Assembly (NCBI RefSeq): GCF_015711645.1
Contig: NZ_JABTEX010000001.1
Coordinates: forward strand, 1,302,001-1,366,000
Reading direction: 5' to 3'
Origin: Planomonospora sp. ID82291
GTDB lineage: Bacteria > Actinomycetota > Actinomycetes > Streptosporangiales > Streptosporangiaceae
Length of the DNA stretch: 64,000 nucleotides
Positions 54,120-63,216 of this stretch are shown here, one piece after another. Position 1 is the first letter of the stretch. The number at the start of each line of letters is the position of its first letter. The notes beneath the pieces are model-generated. The model was given only the letters and a program-made list of their open reading frames with translations. It was not told the DNA's origin and made no database searches. A program made the translations under genes and the position numbers.

Positions 54120-54653
54120 ATGGCACTACCGAAGGTCGGCTCGATCGGCGAGTACATCCGCGAGCAGCGCACGCAGGCGAAGATCTCCCTGCGCCAGCTG
54201 GCCGCCGCGGCCGGGGTCTCCAACCCCTACCTCAGCCAGATCGAGCGGGGCCTGCGCAAGCCCAGCGCGGAGATCCTGAACCAGATCGCCAAGGGGCTGC
54301 AGATCTCCGCGCAGGCGCTGTACGTCCAGGCCGGCCTCATCGAGGACCGCGAGCCGGACAGCGACGTGCTGACCGCCATCCGGGCCGACACCCTCATCAC
54401 CGAGCGGCAACGCCAGGTGCTGATCGACATCTACGAGTCGTTCCGCAAGGAGAACCGGGCCGGGGCCCCGGACGAGGACGCGCGGACCACCAAGAGCGCG
54501 CATCCCGCACCGGAGCCCCAGACCGGCGACACGGTCTCCCCACCGGACGACGAGGGGCCGCTCCCCGAGGAGTTCGCCGCCGCGTTGAAGCCCTACACGG
54601 CGTCCTCGGCGAACGGTACGACCGAACCGAAACCAGGAAAGGGTAACTCATGA
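54120..54653 (+). CDS. XRE-family transcriptional regulator
   Basis: 177 residues from ATG 54120. HTH: YIREQRTQAKISLRQLAAAAGVSNPYLSQIERGLRKPS; a helical middle part and an acidic Pro/Glu tail. The start is set by the promoter. Overlaps the HbhA-like gene by 4 bp (ATGA), a pairing common in actinomycetes; it likely controls that gene. Confidence 0.9.
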   Translation: MALPKVGSIGEYIREQRTQAKISLRQLAAAAGVSNPYLSQIERGLRKPSAEILNQIAKGLQISAQALYVQAGLIEDREPDSDVLTAIRADTLITERQRQVLIDIYESFRKENRAGAPDEDARTTKSAHPAPEPQTGDTVSPPDDEGPLPEEFAAALKPYTASSANGTTEPKPGKGNS

Positions 54654-55129
54654 CACTGGCCACCGAAGTCAAGAAGATCACCGACTCCAAGCCGTTCTAC
54701 GCCGTCGCCGGGGCCGGCGACTTCGCGGTGGAGAAGCTGCGCGAGCTGCCCGAGCAGGTGCAGCGCCTGCAGAGCCGCCGCGAGGAGATCCGCGAGGTCG
54801 CCAGGGACCTGCCCGTCAAGGCCCGGCAGATCGCGGGCAAGGCCGAGGTCTACGCCAAGGAGTTCGGCGGCAAGGCCGAGGTCTACGCCAAGGACCTGCC
54901 CGTCAAGGCGCGCGACTACGCCGACCAGCTGACCGCCATCGCGAACGAGCTCTACGAGGAGTTCGCCACCCGCGGGCGCAAGGTCGTCTCCAAGGTGAGC
55001 GGCGAGGCCGCCCTGGAGCTGGAGGAGGTCTCCGAGAACGCCGAGCCGGCGATCGCCGCCACCCCCGCCCCCGCCGTCACCGCCCCCAGGAAGAACGCCC
55101 GCGCCCCGAAGAACGCGGTGAAGGCCTGA
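54650..55129 (+). CDS. Heparin-binding haemagglutinin (HbhA)-like helical protein
   Basis: 159 residues, almost all helical and coiled-coil. An internal repeat (AGKAEVYAKEF and GGKAEVYAKDL) and a Lys/Ala/Pro-rich tail (TAPRKNARAPKNAVKA) match the HbhA layout. No signal peptide. In mycobacteria such proteins are surface or lipid-inclusion associated; the role here is not known. The stop codon lies in a repeat duplicated at 55192. Confidence 0.8.
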   Translation: MTLATEVKKITDSKPFYAVAGAGDFAVEKLRELPEQVQRLQSRREEIREVARDLPVKARQIAGKAEVYAKEFGGKAEVYAKDLPVKARDYADQLTAIANELYEEFATRGRKVVSKVSGEAALELEEVSENAEPAIAATPAPAVTAPRKNARAPKNAVKA

Positions 55130-55220
55130 CCTCCGCCTGAGGGCCGCGGACGGCGGCGCCTGGAGGGCCTTCCGCCACCGAGGCCTCCCGCGGCCTGACC
55201 TCCGTCTGAGGGCCGCGGAC
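55123..55220. repeat. 29-bp direct repeat spanning the HbhA-like stop
   Basis: 55123-55151 (contains the TGA) and 55192-55220 are 28/29 identical, 69 bp apart. Confidence 0.85.
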
Positions 55221-55464
55221 CCCGTCCGCGGCGCAGAGCCCGCGCAGGACCGCAGCAGGACCCGTCCCGGCACCGCCGGGGCGGGTCCCGCCGTTCCCGG
55301 CCGCCCGGCGCGTCCGGCGTGTCCGGCGTGAGCCCCGGGCGCGCCGGGCGGACCGGGCGGCCGGGACCGGGACCGGGACCGGGACCGGGAAAAGGGCTTA
55401 CCGGCGGGTGCGCGGCATCGCCTAGTCTGGGGACGACCGGTGCGGCGATCCCCCTGGAGGGACG
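55130..55464. other. Intergenic region with hairpin and 6-bp repeats
   Basis: 335 bp without a gene. Holds the second copy of the repeat above, a hairpin with 13-bp arms and 3-nt loop (55259-55287) that probably terminates the upstream operon, and five gggacc hexamers (55363-55390) just ahead of the next promoter. Confidence 0.7.
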
Positions 55465-55791
55465 ATGTTCCAGATTTACGGTGTCCTGGACCTGATCTTC
55501 CTGATCCTGGGCATCGGGGCCTTCATCCTCTCCACCTGGGCCCTCGTCCACGCGATCAAGACCCCCGCGCGGGCCTTCGCGGTCACCGGCAAGCAGAGCA
55601 AGCAGGTGTGGCTGCTCATCCTGGGTTTCGCGACGCTGTTCTCCTTCGCCGGCGCCGTGGGGTACCTCAACAGCATCGGCTTCCTGGTGATCATCTCCGT
55701 GGTCGCCGCGGGCGTCTACCTCGCCGACGTGCGGCCCGCCGTACGGGAGGTCGGCAAGGGCGGCAATTCGGGCCCCTACGGCCCCTGGTGA
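55465..55791 (+). CDS. DUF2516 family membrane protein
   Basis: 108 residues with three membrane segments: LDLIFLILGIGAFILSTWALVHAI, then WLLILGFATLFSFAG and FLVIISVVAAGVYLADVRP, the DUF2516 signature order. GGAGG precedes ATG. Actinobacterial-specific family of unknown function, often near the XRE/HbhA pair as here. Confidence 0.88.
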   Translation: MFQIYGVLDLIFLILGIGAFILSTWALVHAIKTPARAFAVTGKQSKQVWLLILGFATLFSFAGAVGYLNSIGFLVIISVVAAGVYLADVRPAVREVGKGGNSGPYGPW

Positions 55792-55920
55792 AGGCCCGTC
55801 CGAGCCCGCCCCGAAAAGCGCCCGAGCCTGCCCTGAAAAGATGGCCTTCTGCCTCATTGTGAAGATAGTCCGTCGAGTCCGGGCTTGCCCGTAACGTCCC
55901 CGAGACGGTAGACACGCGGG

Positions 55921-56475
55921 GTGATATTCGCCGACAAGCCCACCCTCCGCGGAGAGCGCGTGACGCTCCGGCCCGTCGGTCCGGAGCACGTCGACGGGCT
56001 CTGGGAGCTCGTCAACGATCCGGACATCGCGCGGCTGACCGGCTCCCACGGGACGTTCGCCTACCAGGCCGCCGCGCTCTGGTACGGCTCCCGCGGCGAG
56101 CACGACGACCGCCTGGACCTGGCGATCTGCGCCGCCGAGGACGACTCCTACGTCGGCGAGGTGGTGCTCAACGACCTGGACGCCGCCAACCTCTCCTGCA
56201 ACCTGCGGATCGCCCTGGTCGGCCCGCGCGCGTTCGGCAGGGGCTACGGCACGGAGGCGATCCGGCTCGTGCTCGACCACGCGTTCACCGCCACGGAGCT
56301 GCACCGGATCGAGCTGGAGGTCTTCGACTTCAACGACCGGGCCGCCCACGTCTACCGGAAGGTCGGTTTCGTGCAGGAGGGGGTCCGCCGGGACGCCCTC
56401 CTCTGGAAAGGGGAACGGCATGACTCGATCATCATGTCGATGCTCGCTTCTGACTGGAACGTCAAGAACATCTGA
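55921..56475 (+). CDS. GNAT acetyltransferase (RimJ/RimL-like)
   Basis: 184 residues from GTG 55921: LRGERVTLRPVGPEHVDGLW, acetyl-CoA loop GPRAFGRGYGTEAIRLVLDHAF, and FDFNDRAAHVYRKVGFVQEGVRRDAL. Acetylates an amine or N-terminus; the substrate is unknown. Confidence 0.9.
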   Translation: MIFADKPTLRGERVTLRPVGPEHVDGLWELVNDPDIARLTGSHGTFAYQAAALWYGSRGEHDDRLDLAICAAEDDSYVGEVVLNDLDAANLSCNLRIALVGPRAFGRGYGTEAIRLVLDHAFTATELHRIELEVFDFNDRAAHVYRKVGFVQEGVRRDALLWKGERHDSIIMSMLASDWNVKNI

Positions 56476-56536
56476 CAGACATCGCATGATTTTTCGGAAA
56501 CGTCTGTTGACACTTCCGAAACAATGCTACGTTCAC

Positions 56537-56550
56537 TGGGAGCGCTCCCA
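56537..56550. promoter_or_regulatory. CebR operator ahead of cebR
   Basis: TGGGAGCGCTCCCA, the perfect 14-bp cellulose-regulon palindrome, 30 bp ahead of the start. Implies autoregulation. Confidence 0.9.
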
Positions 56551-56579
56551 CCTGCACGGAACTAGGTGTGGAGGAAGTT

Positions 56580-57584
56580 ATGTCTGATGTGCCCACACTC
56601 GCCCAGGTCGCCGCAGAAGCAGGTGTGTCGCCGGCAACGGCGTCCCGGGTCCTCACCGGCTCTGTCAGGGTCAGCACCTCGACCCGGCGACAGGTGCACG
56701 ACGCCATCTCCCGTCTCGGTTACGTGCGCCACCGCGCGCCCCGGGGCGGATCCGGACGGCGGTGCGACCAGACCGTGGCCGTGGTCGTCTGCGAATCCGC
56801 ACAGCGGCTCTTCACCGAGCCGTTCTACGCGAGGATGATCACCGCGGCGGAGGAGGTGCTCACCGGCCAGGGGATCCCCCTCACCGTGATGACCGCCACC
56901 TCGGCCACCTCCACCATCGCCACCCCGCAGCTCGTCGCCGGCGGGGTCGACGGCGTCCTGCTCATCGGCGCGCGGGAGCGGCACCCGCTCGTGGTGACCC
57001 TGGCCGCCTCCGGCGTCCCGGTGCGCAGCGCGGGCCGCGCCCCCGACGGCATCGACCTGCCGTACGTGGACATGGACAACGCCGACGGCGGCCGGCAGGC
57101 CGCCGAGCACCTGCTGCTCGGCGGGCGGCGGTCCATCGCCGCCATCGCGGGCCCGCCCGGACTCCCCGCCGCGCGGGACCGGCTGGAGGGCTTCACCCGG
57201 ACGCTCTCCCTGGCCGGCATGACGGGCGTCCCGGTGGCGTACGGCGACTTCACCCACTCCTCGGGCGTGCACGCCGCCCAGTGGCTGCTGCGCAGGATGC
57301 CGCACCTGGACGCGGTGTTCGCCGCCTCCGACGTGATGGCCGCCGCGGCCGTGCAGACCCTGCGCCGGGCCGGCCGCCGGGTGCCCGACGACGTGGCCGT
57401 GATCGGCTTCGACGACGCCCCCATCGCCCGGCGGACCTCCCCCACCCTGACCACGGTGCGCCAGCCGGTGGAGGAGTTCGCCGCGCTCGCCACCCGGCTG
57501 CTGCTGAGGGCGATGAACTCTCCCGAGGGCACCGGGAACAACCCGGTGCTGCCGACGGAGCTGGTGGTCCGTGAATCTGCTTGA
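56580..57584 (+). CDS. cebR: CebR-like LacI-family repressor of cellulose use
   Basis: 334 residues from ATG 56580 (GGAGG 5 nt ahead). HTH PTLAQVAAEAGVSPATASRVLTGS and a sugar-binding domain (GVDGVLLIGARE, AVFAASDVMAAAAVQTLRRAG, VIGFDDAPIARR). CebR senses cello-oligosaccharides and represses cellulase genes through TGGGAGCGCTCCCA, found here at its own promoter and at the GH48 gene. Its 3' end overlaps the kinase gene by 14 bp. Confidence 0.9.
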   Translation: MSDVPTLAQVAAEAGVSPATASRVLTGSVRVSTSTRRQVHDAISRLGYVRHRAPRGGSGRRCDQTVAVVVCESAQRLFTEPFYARMITAAEEVLTGQGIPLTVMTATSATSTIATPQLVAGGVDGVLLIGARERHPLVVTLAASGVPVRSAGRAPDGIDLPYVDMDNADGGRQAAEHLLLGGRRSIAAIAGPPGLPAARDRLEGFTRTLSLAGMTGVPVAYGDFTHSSGVHAAQWLLRRMPHLDAVFAASDVMAAAAVQTLRRAGRRVPDDVAVIGFDDAPIARRTSPTLTTVRQPVEEFAALATRLLLRAMNSPEGTGNNPVLPTELVVRESA

Positions 57585-59067
57585 ACCCGGAGGGCTCCGC
57601 GCGGGCGACGTGCTCACCCGCCGGTACCTGCTGATGGAGCAGATCGGCCGGGGCGGCATGAGCGTCGTGTGGAGGGGGTTCGACCAGTCCCTCCAGCGGA
57701 TGGTGGCGATCAAGATCCTGGAGGCGGACCTCGGCGCGGACCGCGAGCTCATCCGGCGCGAGGCCCGGGCCACCGCGCGTCTCATCCACCCGGACACGAT
57801 CGAGGTCTACGACTACGGCGAGACCGTGACCTCCCACGGCCGCCTCGCCGCCTACGTGGTGATGCGGCTGCTGGAGGGCCGGCCGCTGGCCGACCGGATC
57901 GTCCGGGGAGCGCTGCCCTGGGCGGAGGCCGCGGCCGTCGCCGCGAGGCTGGCCACCGTCCTGGCCGCCGCCCACGAGCGGGGCGTCGTGCACCGGGACG
58001 TCACCGCCGAGAACGTGCTGCTGACCTCGGACGGCGCCAAGCTGCTCGACTTCGGCATCGCGGCGTTCGTCGGAGAGGAGGACGACGACCGCACCGGCGA
58101 GTACGGCACCCCGCCCTACGTGGCGCCGGAACGCCTGACCGGCCGGGTCGCCGATCCCGCGAGCGACGTCTACTCTCTGGGCGTGCTGCTCTTCGAGATG
58201 CTCACCGGCGCCACGCCGTACCCGGAGCGGACCTGGGAGGAGATCGAGAACGCCCGGCGCGAAGGGCCTCCGCCCGAGCTGCGCGTGCCGGGGCTGCCCC
58301 CCGAGGTGGCGGCGCTGTGCCGCCGCTGCCTGGCGCACGATCCGGCGGTCCGGCCGGAGGCCCAGGAGGTGGCCGGCGCTCTGGCCGCGGCGCTGTCCGG
58401 ACCCGTGGGGACGGAGCGGCCTCCGCCGCGCCGGGTCGTCCCCCGCGCGGCGGCCGTCGCCGCCCTGGTGATCGTCACCGGTTTCCTCGTCTGGGGCCAG
58501 GTGGGCGGCGAGCGGAACGGGGCCGTCACCGGCCTCGGTCCCTCCGCCCGGCCGAGTCCCGCCCCCACGGACGGGCCCGCTCCGCCTTCGTCCTCCGGGC
58601 GACCCGAAGAGCCCGACGAGGGGACCGGCACCGCCGGACCGCCGGCCGGCGAGCCCACCGGCGCCGCGGACGACGGGCGGGGCCGGGCGGCGGACGCCGA
58701 CGCCCCGGACGCCGGACGGGACCGGGCGGCGGGCACCGGGAAGGACGGGAGGGCGGGTGCCGGGGAGCCGAGCGCGGAGCCGACGGTGCTCCTGGTGGAG
58801 AGCGTACGGGCCGCACGGCCCACGGTGGACGAGAGCGTGCGGCGCTTCAACGCCCTGCTGGCCCAGAGCGCGGGCAGGGGGGAGATCCGCCAGGACGTGG
58901 CGCTGGACCTGCGCCAGGTGCTGGCCAACAGCGTCTGCTGCGCCCGGGACCTCACCCCGGTCCGGCAGAAGATCGCCGATCGGCACCGGGAGGGCTCCCT
59001 CACCGGACGGCTGCACAGGTCGCTGAACGCCCAGCTCACGACCATGGCCGTGCTGCTGGCCGGGTAG
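57571..59067 (+). CDS. Membrane Ser/Thr protein kinase
   Basis: 498 residues from GTG 57571. Kinase domain 15-275: GRGGMSVVW, Lys48 in VAIKIL, HRDVTAEN with Asp143, DFG at 160-162. The usual Lys after HRD is Thr145, a variant known in some bacterial kinases. One membrane segment at about 290-310, then a Pro/Glu-rich linker and a small external domain with adjacent Cys residues (NSVCCARDL). It overlaps the cebR gene, so kinase and repressor are co-expressed. Confidence 0.88.
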   Translation: MNLLEPGGLRAGDVLTRRYLLMEQIGRGGMSVVWRGFDQSLQRMVAIKILEADLGADRELIRREARATARLIHPDTIEVYDYGETVTSHGRLAAYVVMRLLEGRPLADRIVRGALPWAEAAAVAARLATVLAAAHERGVVHRDVTAENVLLTSDGAKLLDFGIAAFVGEEDDDRTGEYGTPPYVAPERLTGRVADPASDVYSLGVLLFEMLTGATPYPERTWEEIENARREGPPPELRVPGLPPEVAALCRRCLAHDPAVRPEAQEVAGALAAALSGPVGTERPPPRRVVPRAAAVAALVIVTGFLVWGQVGGERNGAVTGLGPSARPSPAPTDGPAPPSSSGRPEEPDEGTGTAGPPAGEPTGAADDGRGRAADADAPDAGRDRAAGTGKDGRAGAGEPSAEPTVLLVESVRAARPTVDESVRRFNALLAQSAGRGEIRQDVALDLRQVLANSVCCARDLTPVRQKIADRHREGSLTGRLHRSLNAQLTTMAVLLAG

Positions 59068-59276
59068 CACGGCCCGCCGGGGGGCGCGCACGTCCCGCGC
59101 CCCCCGGGCGGGAACAGTGCCCCCGGGCGGGAACAGGGCCCTCAGGCGGGGGCGACGGGGCCTGCCGGCGAGGGCGGGGCCGTCGGACGGGGAATGAGGC
59201 CTTCGGGCGGGGGCAGGGCCCTCAGGCGGGAGCTGAGGCCCGTGAGCGGGGACAGGGCTCTCGGGGGAACGGTCCG
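59068..59276. repeat. Degenerate GC-rich repeats
   Basis: 209 bp made of imperfect copies of a 25-35 bp unit with cores gggcgggaacag and cctcaggcggg, between convergent kinase and STAS genes. No coding potential seen. Confidence 0.6.
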
Positions 59277-59660
59277 TCAGGCCGGCGCGGGGGGCGAGGC
59301 CTGTCCGGAGCGCCGGGCCGGGACGTGACGCATGGCCTCGGCGACGGTCGGATCGGTGGGGAACGCCTCGCTGAGCCGGGTCAGCTCCAGGAGCCGCTGC
59401 AGGAACCCGCGGACGCCCGCCAACCGGAGCCATCCTCCGGCCTCGAAGGAGCGGCGCAGGCCGGACAGGAGCAACCAGACTCCTGTGGAGTCGCAGAAAC
59501 CCAGGGTGGAGACGTCCATGATGAGATGGACGTGCCCGGCCCCCAGCACCTCTGAGATCACCTTCTCCAGTTGCGGAGCCGAGACCTTGTCCAGGTCTCC
59601 GGAGACGGCGATGACGGCGCAGGCGGGATGAGGGATCACCTCGATGGACAACTTCGTCAA
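59277..59660 (-). CDS. STAS-domain anti-sigma factor antagonist
   Basis: 127 residues from TTG 59660 (AAGGCAGG ahead). STAS core: AVIAVSGDLDKVSAPQLEKVI and DVSTLGFCDSTGVWLLL with the phosphorylatable Ser. Binds anti-sigma kinases of the RsbW/SpoIIAB type. No partner kinase or sigma gene is adjacent. Confidence 0.88.
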   Translation of the reverse strand: MTKLSIEVIPHPACAVIAVSGDLDKVSAPQLEKVISEVLGAGHVHLIMDVSTLGFCDSTGVWLLLSGLRRSFEAGGWLRLAGVRGFLQRLLELTRLSEAFPTDPTVAEAMRHVPARRSGQASPPAPA

Positions 59661-60203
59661 TGTTCGCCTGCCTTTGAAGCTCTACCGCGGAAAGCGGCCG
59701 TGGTGTTGCGACAGGCGCGATGGCCGTTACCGCCTAACGTACAGGGGCGATCAAACGAACACAGCCCCGGGTGGAGTGCGTGTTTCCCATCCGGACGGGC
59801 ACGTCCGCCCCTCACCTCGCGGAGGACCGCGCGGCTGAGATCTTCACCTCACCCGTTCCGCCGGGTGAGCCGTACCCGCCCGGCCGGAGCCCGCCCGGCG
59901 CCTCGGGCCGTTCAGGGCCGTTCAGGGCCGCCCCCGCCCGGTGGCTCCGCACCGCCCGGACGGCGAAGCAAGCGCTCGACTGAAAGTTTCACGGCGGGGA
60001 AAACACCCGGTCCGGATCGCCGCAGCCTGCCGGCCCTTGACACGAAACGCCGGTGTAACCGGGGATACACACCATTGACATCCGGGGGAGGGACTCCAGA
60101 ATCCTGTTTGGGAGCGCTCCCACCCATCTTCTCCCCTGCCTGATCCGACGCGAGGCCGTCACCAGCGGAATCACGACGGGTCCACCCCTGGAGGACCTTT
60201 TCG
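59661..60203. other. Regulatory region upstream of GH48
   Basis: 543 bp without a gene. It holds the STAS gene promoter and the GH48 promoter/operator; a plus-strand open frame across it is not convincing. A second TTGACA (about 60037) may be another promoter. Confidence 0.6.
60075..60122 (+). promoter_or_regulatory. GH48 promoter overlapped by CebR operator
   Basis: TTGACA (60075-60080), 16-bp spacer, CAGAAT (60097-60102), then TGGGAGCGCTCCCA at 60109-60122 where transcription should start, so CebR would block initiation. Confidence 0.85.
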
Positions 60204-63155
60204 ATGTACAGATCCCCCATTCGAGCGGGAGCGCTCCCACACCGTTGGCAACGCGGTCGGAGACGGGTCGCGACCCTCGCCCTGCTCAGCCTGGCGGCCG
60301 GTACGACGACCGCCCTGGCGGCCTCCCCGGCCTTCGCGGCCGTCTCGTGCGACGTGGCCTACTCGACCAACGACTGGCAGGGCGGCTTCACCGCCAGCGT
60401 GACGATCAAGAACCTGGGCGACCCGCTCGACGGCTGGACCCTCGGCTTCGACTTCCCGACCGCCACCCAGAAGCTGGTGCAGGGCTGGAGCGCCACCTGG
60501 GCGCAGAGCGGCACCGGGGTCACGGCCAAGAGCATGGACTGGAACGGCAGGCTCGCCACCGGCGCCTCCACCAGCATCGGCTTCAACGGCAGCTGGTCGG
60601 GGAGCAACCCCAAGCCGGCCGCCTTCACGGTCAACGGCGTCACCTGCGGCGGCGGCGACCCCGTCAACCAGGCCCCGTCGGTGAAGCTCACCAAGCCGGC
60701 CGCCGGGGCGACCTTCACCGCGCCCGCCACGGTGGAGATCACCGCCGACGCCGCCGACGCCGACGGCACGGTGGCCAAGGTCGAGTTCTACAACGGCGGC
60801 ACGCTGCTGGGCAGCGACACCAGCGCGCCGTACGCCTACGAATGGACCGGCATGGCGGCGGGCGGCTACTCGCTGACCGCCAAGGCCACCGACGACAAGG
60901 GCCTGACGAAGACCTCCGACCCGGTCGGGATCACCGTCTCGCCCGACAGCGCGCCCGCCGTGGTGGTCGGCCCGGCCTCGGTCGCCGTCCCCGAGGGCGA
61001 CTCCGCGACCGTCGCGGTCAAGCTCTCCAAGGCCCCGAGCGCGAACGTCACCGTGGCGACCGCCCGGACCTCCGGCGACGCCGACCTGTCCGTCGGCACC
61101 GGCGCCTCGCTGACGTTCACCCCGGCCAACTGGAACACCGCGCAGACGGTCCAGATCAAGGCCGCGGAGGACGCCGACCAGGCCTCCGGCAGCGCCGAGT
61201 TCACCGCGAGCGCCACCGGCCACACCGCGGCGAAGATCGCCGCCACCGAGGTGGACAACGACGGAACCGGCGGCGACAACGAGTACATCAAGCGCTTCAC
61301 CACGATGTACAACAAGCTCAAGGACCCGGCCAACGGCTACTTCTCGCCGGAGGGCGTGCCGTACCACTCGGTCGAGACCTTCATGGTCGAGGCGCCGGAC
61401 CACGGGCACGAGACCACCTCCGAGGCCTACAGCTACTACCTGTGGCTGGAGGCGGCCTACGGCAAGGTGACGGGCGACTGGAGCAGGTTCAACGCGGCCT
61501 GGGCCTCGATGGAGAAGTACATCATCCCGGCCACGGCCGACCAGCCGACGAACGCGTTCTACAACCCGTCCAAGCCCGCCACCTACGCCGGTGAGTGGGA
61601 CGACATCAAGCAGTACCCGTCGAAGCTGGACGGCGGCGTCAGCGTCGGCGTGGACCCGATCGCGAACGAGCTGAAGAGCGCCTACGGCACCAGCGACGTG
61701 TACGGCATGCACTGGCTGCTGGACGTCGACAACACCTACGGCTTCGGCCGCTGCGGCGACGGCACCACCAGGCCCGCCTACATCAACACCTACCAGCGCG
61801 GCCCGGAGGAGTCGGTCTTCGAGACCATCCCGCAGCCGTCCTGCGACACCTTCAAGCACGGCGGCAAGAACGGCTTCCTGGACCTGTTCACCGGCGACGC
61901 CTCCTACGCCAAGCAGTGGAAGTACACCAACGCCCCCGACGCCGACGCCCGCGCCGTCCAGGTGGCCTACTGGGCGCACACCTGGGCCAAGGAGCAGGGC
62001 AAGGAGGCGCAGATCTCCGCGACGGTCGCCAAGGCCGCGAAGATGGGCGACTACCTGCGCTACGCGATGTACGACAAGTACTTCAAGAAGCAGGGCTGCA
62101 CCAGCACCTCGTGCCCGGCCGGCACCGGCAAGGACAGCTCCGCCTACCTGCTGAGCTGGTACTACGCCTGGGGCGGCGCGGCCGACCCGGCCGCCGGCTG
62201 GGCCTGGCGGATCGGCTCCAGCCACAACCACTCCGGCTACCAGAACCCGATGGCCGCCTGGGTGCTGTCCAACGTGGACGCGCTCAAGCCCAAGGGCGCG
62301 ACCGCCGTGGCGGACTGGACCATCAGCACCAAGCGGCAGCTGGAGTTCTACCGCTGGCTGCAGTCGTCCGAGGGCGCGATCGCCGGCGGCGCGACCAACA
62401 GCTGGCAGGGCCACTACGCCACCCCGCCGTCGACCCTGCCGACCTTCTACGGCATGGCCTACGACTGGCAGCCGGTCTACCACGACCCGCCGTCGAACCA
62501 GTGGTTCGGCTTCCAGGCGTGGTCGATGGAGCGGGTCGCGGAGCTGTACTACGCGACCGGCAACGCCGACGCCAAGGTCGTGCTGGACAAGTGGGTCAAG
62601 TGGGCCACCGACAACACCACGGTCAACGCCGACGGGACCTACCAGATGCCCTCGACGCTGGTGTGGACCGGCCAGCCCGACACCTGGAACCCGGCGAGCC
62701 CCGGCTCCAACTCCGGGCTGCACGTCAGCATCCGGGACTACACGACCGACGTGGGCGTGGCCGGCTCCTACGCCAAGGTGCTGATGTACTACGCGGCCAA
62801 GTCCGGTGACACCAAGGCCCGGGACATCGCCAAGGGCCTGCTCGACGGCATGTGGAAGAACAACCAGGACGCCAAGGGCGTCTCCACCACCGAGACCAAG
62901 GCCGACTACAACCGGCTCGACGACCCGGTCTACGTCCCGCCGGGCTGGACCGGCAAGATGCCCAACGGCGACGTGATCGACGGCAACTCGACCTTCCTGT
63001 CCATCCGCTCCTTCTACAAGAACGACCCGGACTGGCCGAAGGTGGACGCCTACCTGAAGGGCACCGGCCCCGCGCCGACCTTCACGTACCACCGCTTCTG
63101 GGCGCAGGTCGACGTCGCCGTCGCCCTCGCCGAGTACGGCCGGCTGTTCCCCTGA
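60204..63155 (+). CDS. Secreted GH48 exocellulase with CBM2
   Basis: 983 residues; GGAGGACC precedes ATG. Signal peptide 1-46 (ends SPAFAA). Residues 47-150: CBM2 with Cys pair ([18 protein letters not shown] ... VTCGGG). 155-246: Ig-like domain ([22 protein letters not shown]). 250-350: Calx-beta-like. 356-983: GH48 with the catalytic acid Glu407 in [12 protein letters not shown] reducing-end processive cellobiohydrolase. Another CebR box lies inside codons 8-12. Confidence 0.95.
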   Translation: MYRSPIRAGALPHRWQRGRRRVATLALLSLAAGTTTALAASPAFAAVSCDVAYSTNDWQGGFTASVTIKNLGDPLDGWTLGFDFPTATQKLVQGWSATWAQSGTGVTAKSMDWNGRLATGASTSIGFNGSWSGSNPKPAAFTVNGVTCGGGDPVNQAPSVKLTKPAAGATFTAPATVEITADAADADGTVAKVEFYNGGTLLGSDTSAPYAYEWTGMAAGGYSLTAKATDDKGLTKTSDPVGITVSPDSAPAVVVGPASVAVPEGDSATVAVKLSKAPSANVTVATARTSGDADLSVGTGASLTFTPANWNTAQTVQIKAAEDADQASGSAEFTASATGHTAAKIAATEVDNDGTGGDNEYIKRFTTMYNKLKDPANGYFSPEGVPYHSVETFMVEAPDHGHETTSEAYSYYLWLEAAYGKVTGDWSRFNAAWASMEKYIIPATADQPTNAFYNPSKPATYAGEWDDIKQYPSKLDGGVSVGVDPIANELKSAYGTSDVYGMHWLLDVDNTYGFGRCGDGTTRPAYINTYQRGPEESVFETIPQPSCDTFKHGGKNGFLDLFTGDASYAKQWKYTNAPDADARAVQVAYWAHTWAKEQGKEAQISATVAKAAKMGDYLRYAMYDKYFKKQGCTSTSCPAGTGKDSSAYLLSWYYAWGGAADPAAGWAWRIGSSHNHSGYQNPMAAWVLSNVDALKPKGATAVADWTISTKRQLEFYRWLQSSEGAIAGGATNSWQGHYATPPSTLPTFYGMAYDWQPVYHDPPSNQWFGFQAWSMERVAELYYATGNADAKVVLDKWVKWATDNTTVNADGTYQMPSTLVWTGQPDTWNPASPGSNSGLHVSIRDYTTDVGVAGSYAKVLMYYAAKSGDTKARDIAKGLLDGMWKNNQDAKGVSTTETKADYNRLDDPVYVPPGWTGKMPNGDVIDGNSTFLSIRSFYKNDPDWPKVDAYLKGTGPAPTFTYHRFWAQVDVAVALAEYGRLFP
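60226..60239. promoter_or_regulatory. Second CebR operator inside the GH48 signal-peptide codons
   Basis: CGGGAGCGCTCCCA, one mismatch from the perfect box, 104 bp downstream of the first; suits looping or roadblock repression. Confidence 0.8.
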
Positions 63156-63216
63156 CGCCCCCGGCACCCCTGACGCCGGGCCCGGCGCCTGACCCCGGGC
63201 CCGGCGCCTGAAAGAC

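Noticed and set aside
59571-60143. Plus-strand frame in the GH48 upstream region as a gene
   Set aside because: Translation is Pro/Arg-rich with no ribosome site, and it crosses the promoter and operator.
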